Source: an uncultured Helicobacter sp.
GTDB lineage: Bacteria > Campylobacterota > Campylobacteria > Campylobacterales > Helicobacteraceae
DNA: 5,069 nucleotides
Assembly: GCA_944325475.1 (NCBI GenBank)
Contig: CALVAF010000202.1
Span: 1 to 5,069, forward strand
Direction: 5' to 3'
Part shown: positions 4,365 through 5,069 of the stretch, piece by piece
How the letters are laid out: the number at the start of each line of letters is the position of its first letter
Numbering within the stretch: position 1 is the first letter of the stretch
Notes under the pieces: model-generated
Database searches by the model: none
What the model was told of the DNA's origin: nothing
The model's input: the letters and a program-made list of their open reading frames with translations, nothing else
Program-made: the position numbers and the translations under genes

Positions 4365-5069
4365 ATGCGTTTTGGGAAAATCGATTATCTCAATCTTCTA
4401 CCTTTTGAGGTTTTTATCCGTGCATACCCGACACCATCGCAGTTTATGCTAGGTTATAAAAAGCGAAAATCCTATCCTGCAAAGCTTAATAGTGAGTTTT
4501 TATTTGGCTATATTGATGCGGGATTTGTCTCTTCTATTGTGACTTCTCGTATGGGGTTTTGCAAGGCATCGCAGAAAAAGGGCTTTTTTGCTTCAAATAT
4601 TGGAATAGTTGCAAAAAGAAAGGTGTTAAGCGTGATTTGCCTCAAAGAAGAGGAGGGGAGCGATTATCAGTCGGCTACTTCCAATGCGCTTTTGAGGGTT
4701 TTGGGCTTAGAGGGGAGAGTCTTAATTGGCGATAGAGCATTAACAGAGGTTTTAAAGCAACAAAAAGAGGGGCGGACAGACTATATTGATATGGGGGAAT
4801 ATTGGTTTTCTAAGCAGGGGTTGCCTTTTGTGTTTGGGCGGTTGTGCGTGAGGAGAGATACAGCATTTTTTTCTAAGATGATTCAATCTTTTGGCAAAAA
4901 GCATATGAAGATTCCGCATTATCTTTTAGAAGAATCATCGCACAAAACGGGGATAGAGAAAAAGGAAATTTTGAAATATTTAAAGCTGATTTCTTATAAG
5001 ATTGATAAAAGAGCGAATTTTGGTATGCAGCGATTTTATAGAAAATTGCGAATTTTGGGGATTAGAGCG
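4365..5069 (+). CDS. mqnA: MqnA-type chorismate dehydratase, futalosine pathway (3' end outside window)
   Basis: MqnA dehydrates chorismate to 3-[(1-carboxyvinyl)oxy]benzoate, the first step of the futalosine route to menaquinone, the respiratory quinone of this phylum. The frame stays open for 235 codons to the window edge with no stop; family members are commonly about 230-290 residues, so little should be missing. Family features are the N-terminal GKIDYLNLLPFE (4-15), DAGFVSSI (51-58), SATSNALLRVLGL (103-115), IGDRAL (121-126) and DMGEYWFSKQGLPFVFG (142-158), which corresponds to the MqnA 'DLGeeW...tGLPFVfA' region. The IGDxAL block favours MqnA over the related MqnD. AAGGA (4354-4358) lies six bases before the ATG and fixes the start. 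It is divergent from the HDOD gene; whether further genes follow in an operon lies beyond the window. Confidence 0.88.
   Translation, partial: MRFGKIDYLNLLPFEVFIRAYPTPSQFMLGYKKRKSYPAKLNSEFLFGYIDAGFVSSIVTSRMGFCKASQKKGFFASNIGIVAKRKVLSVICLKEEEGSDYQSATSNALLRVLGLEGRVLIGDRALTEVLKQQKEGRTDYIDMGEYWFSKQGLPFVFGRLCVRRDTAFFSKMIQSFGKKHMKIPHYLLEESSHKTGIEKKEILKYLKLISYKIDKRANFGMQRFYRKLRILGIRA

Overview
The window looks like a piece of chromosome from a low-GC Campylobacterota (epsilonproteobacterium), most likely a Helicobacter. The evidence is a long homopolymeric G tract inside a surface-sugar glycosyltransferase gene, a 198-residue peroxiredoxin with its two cysteines at 49 and 169 as in Helicobacter AhpC/TsaA, and an MqnA-type enzyme of the futalosine menaquinone pathway used by this phylum. 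The species cannot be fixed from the sequence alone.

Left part (1-1171, + strand): a family 8 glycosyltransferase gene whose 5' end lies outside the window. An 11-G tract (65-75) splits it into two reading frames. The upstream frame encodes the N-terminal part of the fold, and the rest of the enzyme lies in another frame starting just after the tract. Twelve or nine Gs would join them, so the copy given here is in an OFF state. The OFF frame ends in a TAA that overlaps the next ATG by one base. A 212-bp intergenic stretch follows, with a likely metK terminator and a weak inverted repeat.

Middle (1384-3305): metK (S-adenosylmethionine synthase, - strand) and an ahpC/tsaA-type peroxiredoxin (+ strand) are transcribed divergently from a very AT-rich 164-bp region. 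That region carries two extended -10 boxes, nested dyads between them, and a palindrome at the predicted peroxiredoxin transcription start. A strong hairpin at 3327-3348 ends the peroxiredoxin gene.

Right part (3368-5069): an HDOD-domain protein (- strand, convergent with the peroxiredoxin gene) and mqnA (+ strand, cut by the window end) diverge from a 139-bp region. The genes are mostly single transcription units rather than one operon. They cover housekeeping metabolism (SAM, menaquinone), peroxide defence, probable signalling, and a phase-variable cell-surface sugar transferase. No mobile element, CRISPR array, tRNA or rRNA is visible. The clearest unusual feature is the phase-variable glycosyltransferase. 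I see no evidence of a wholly new system.
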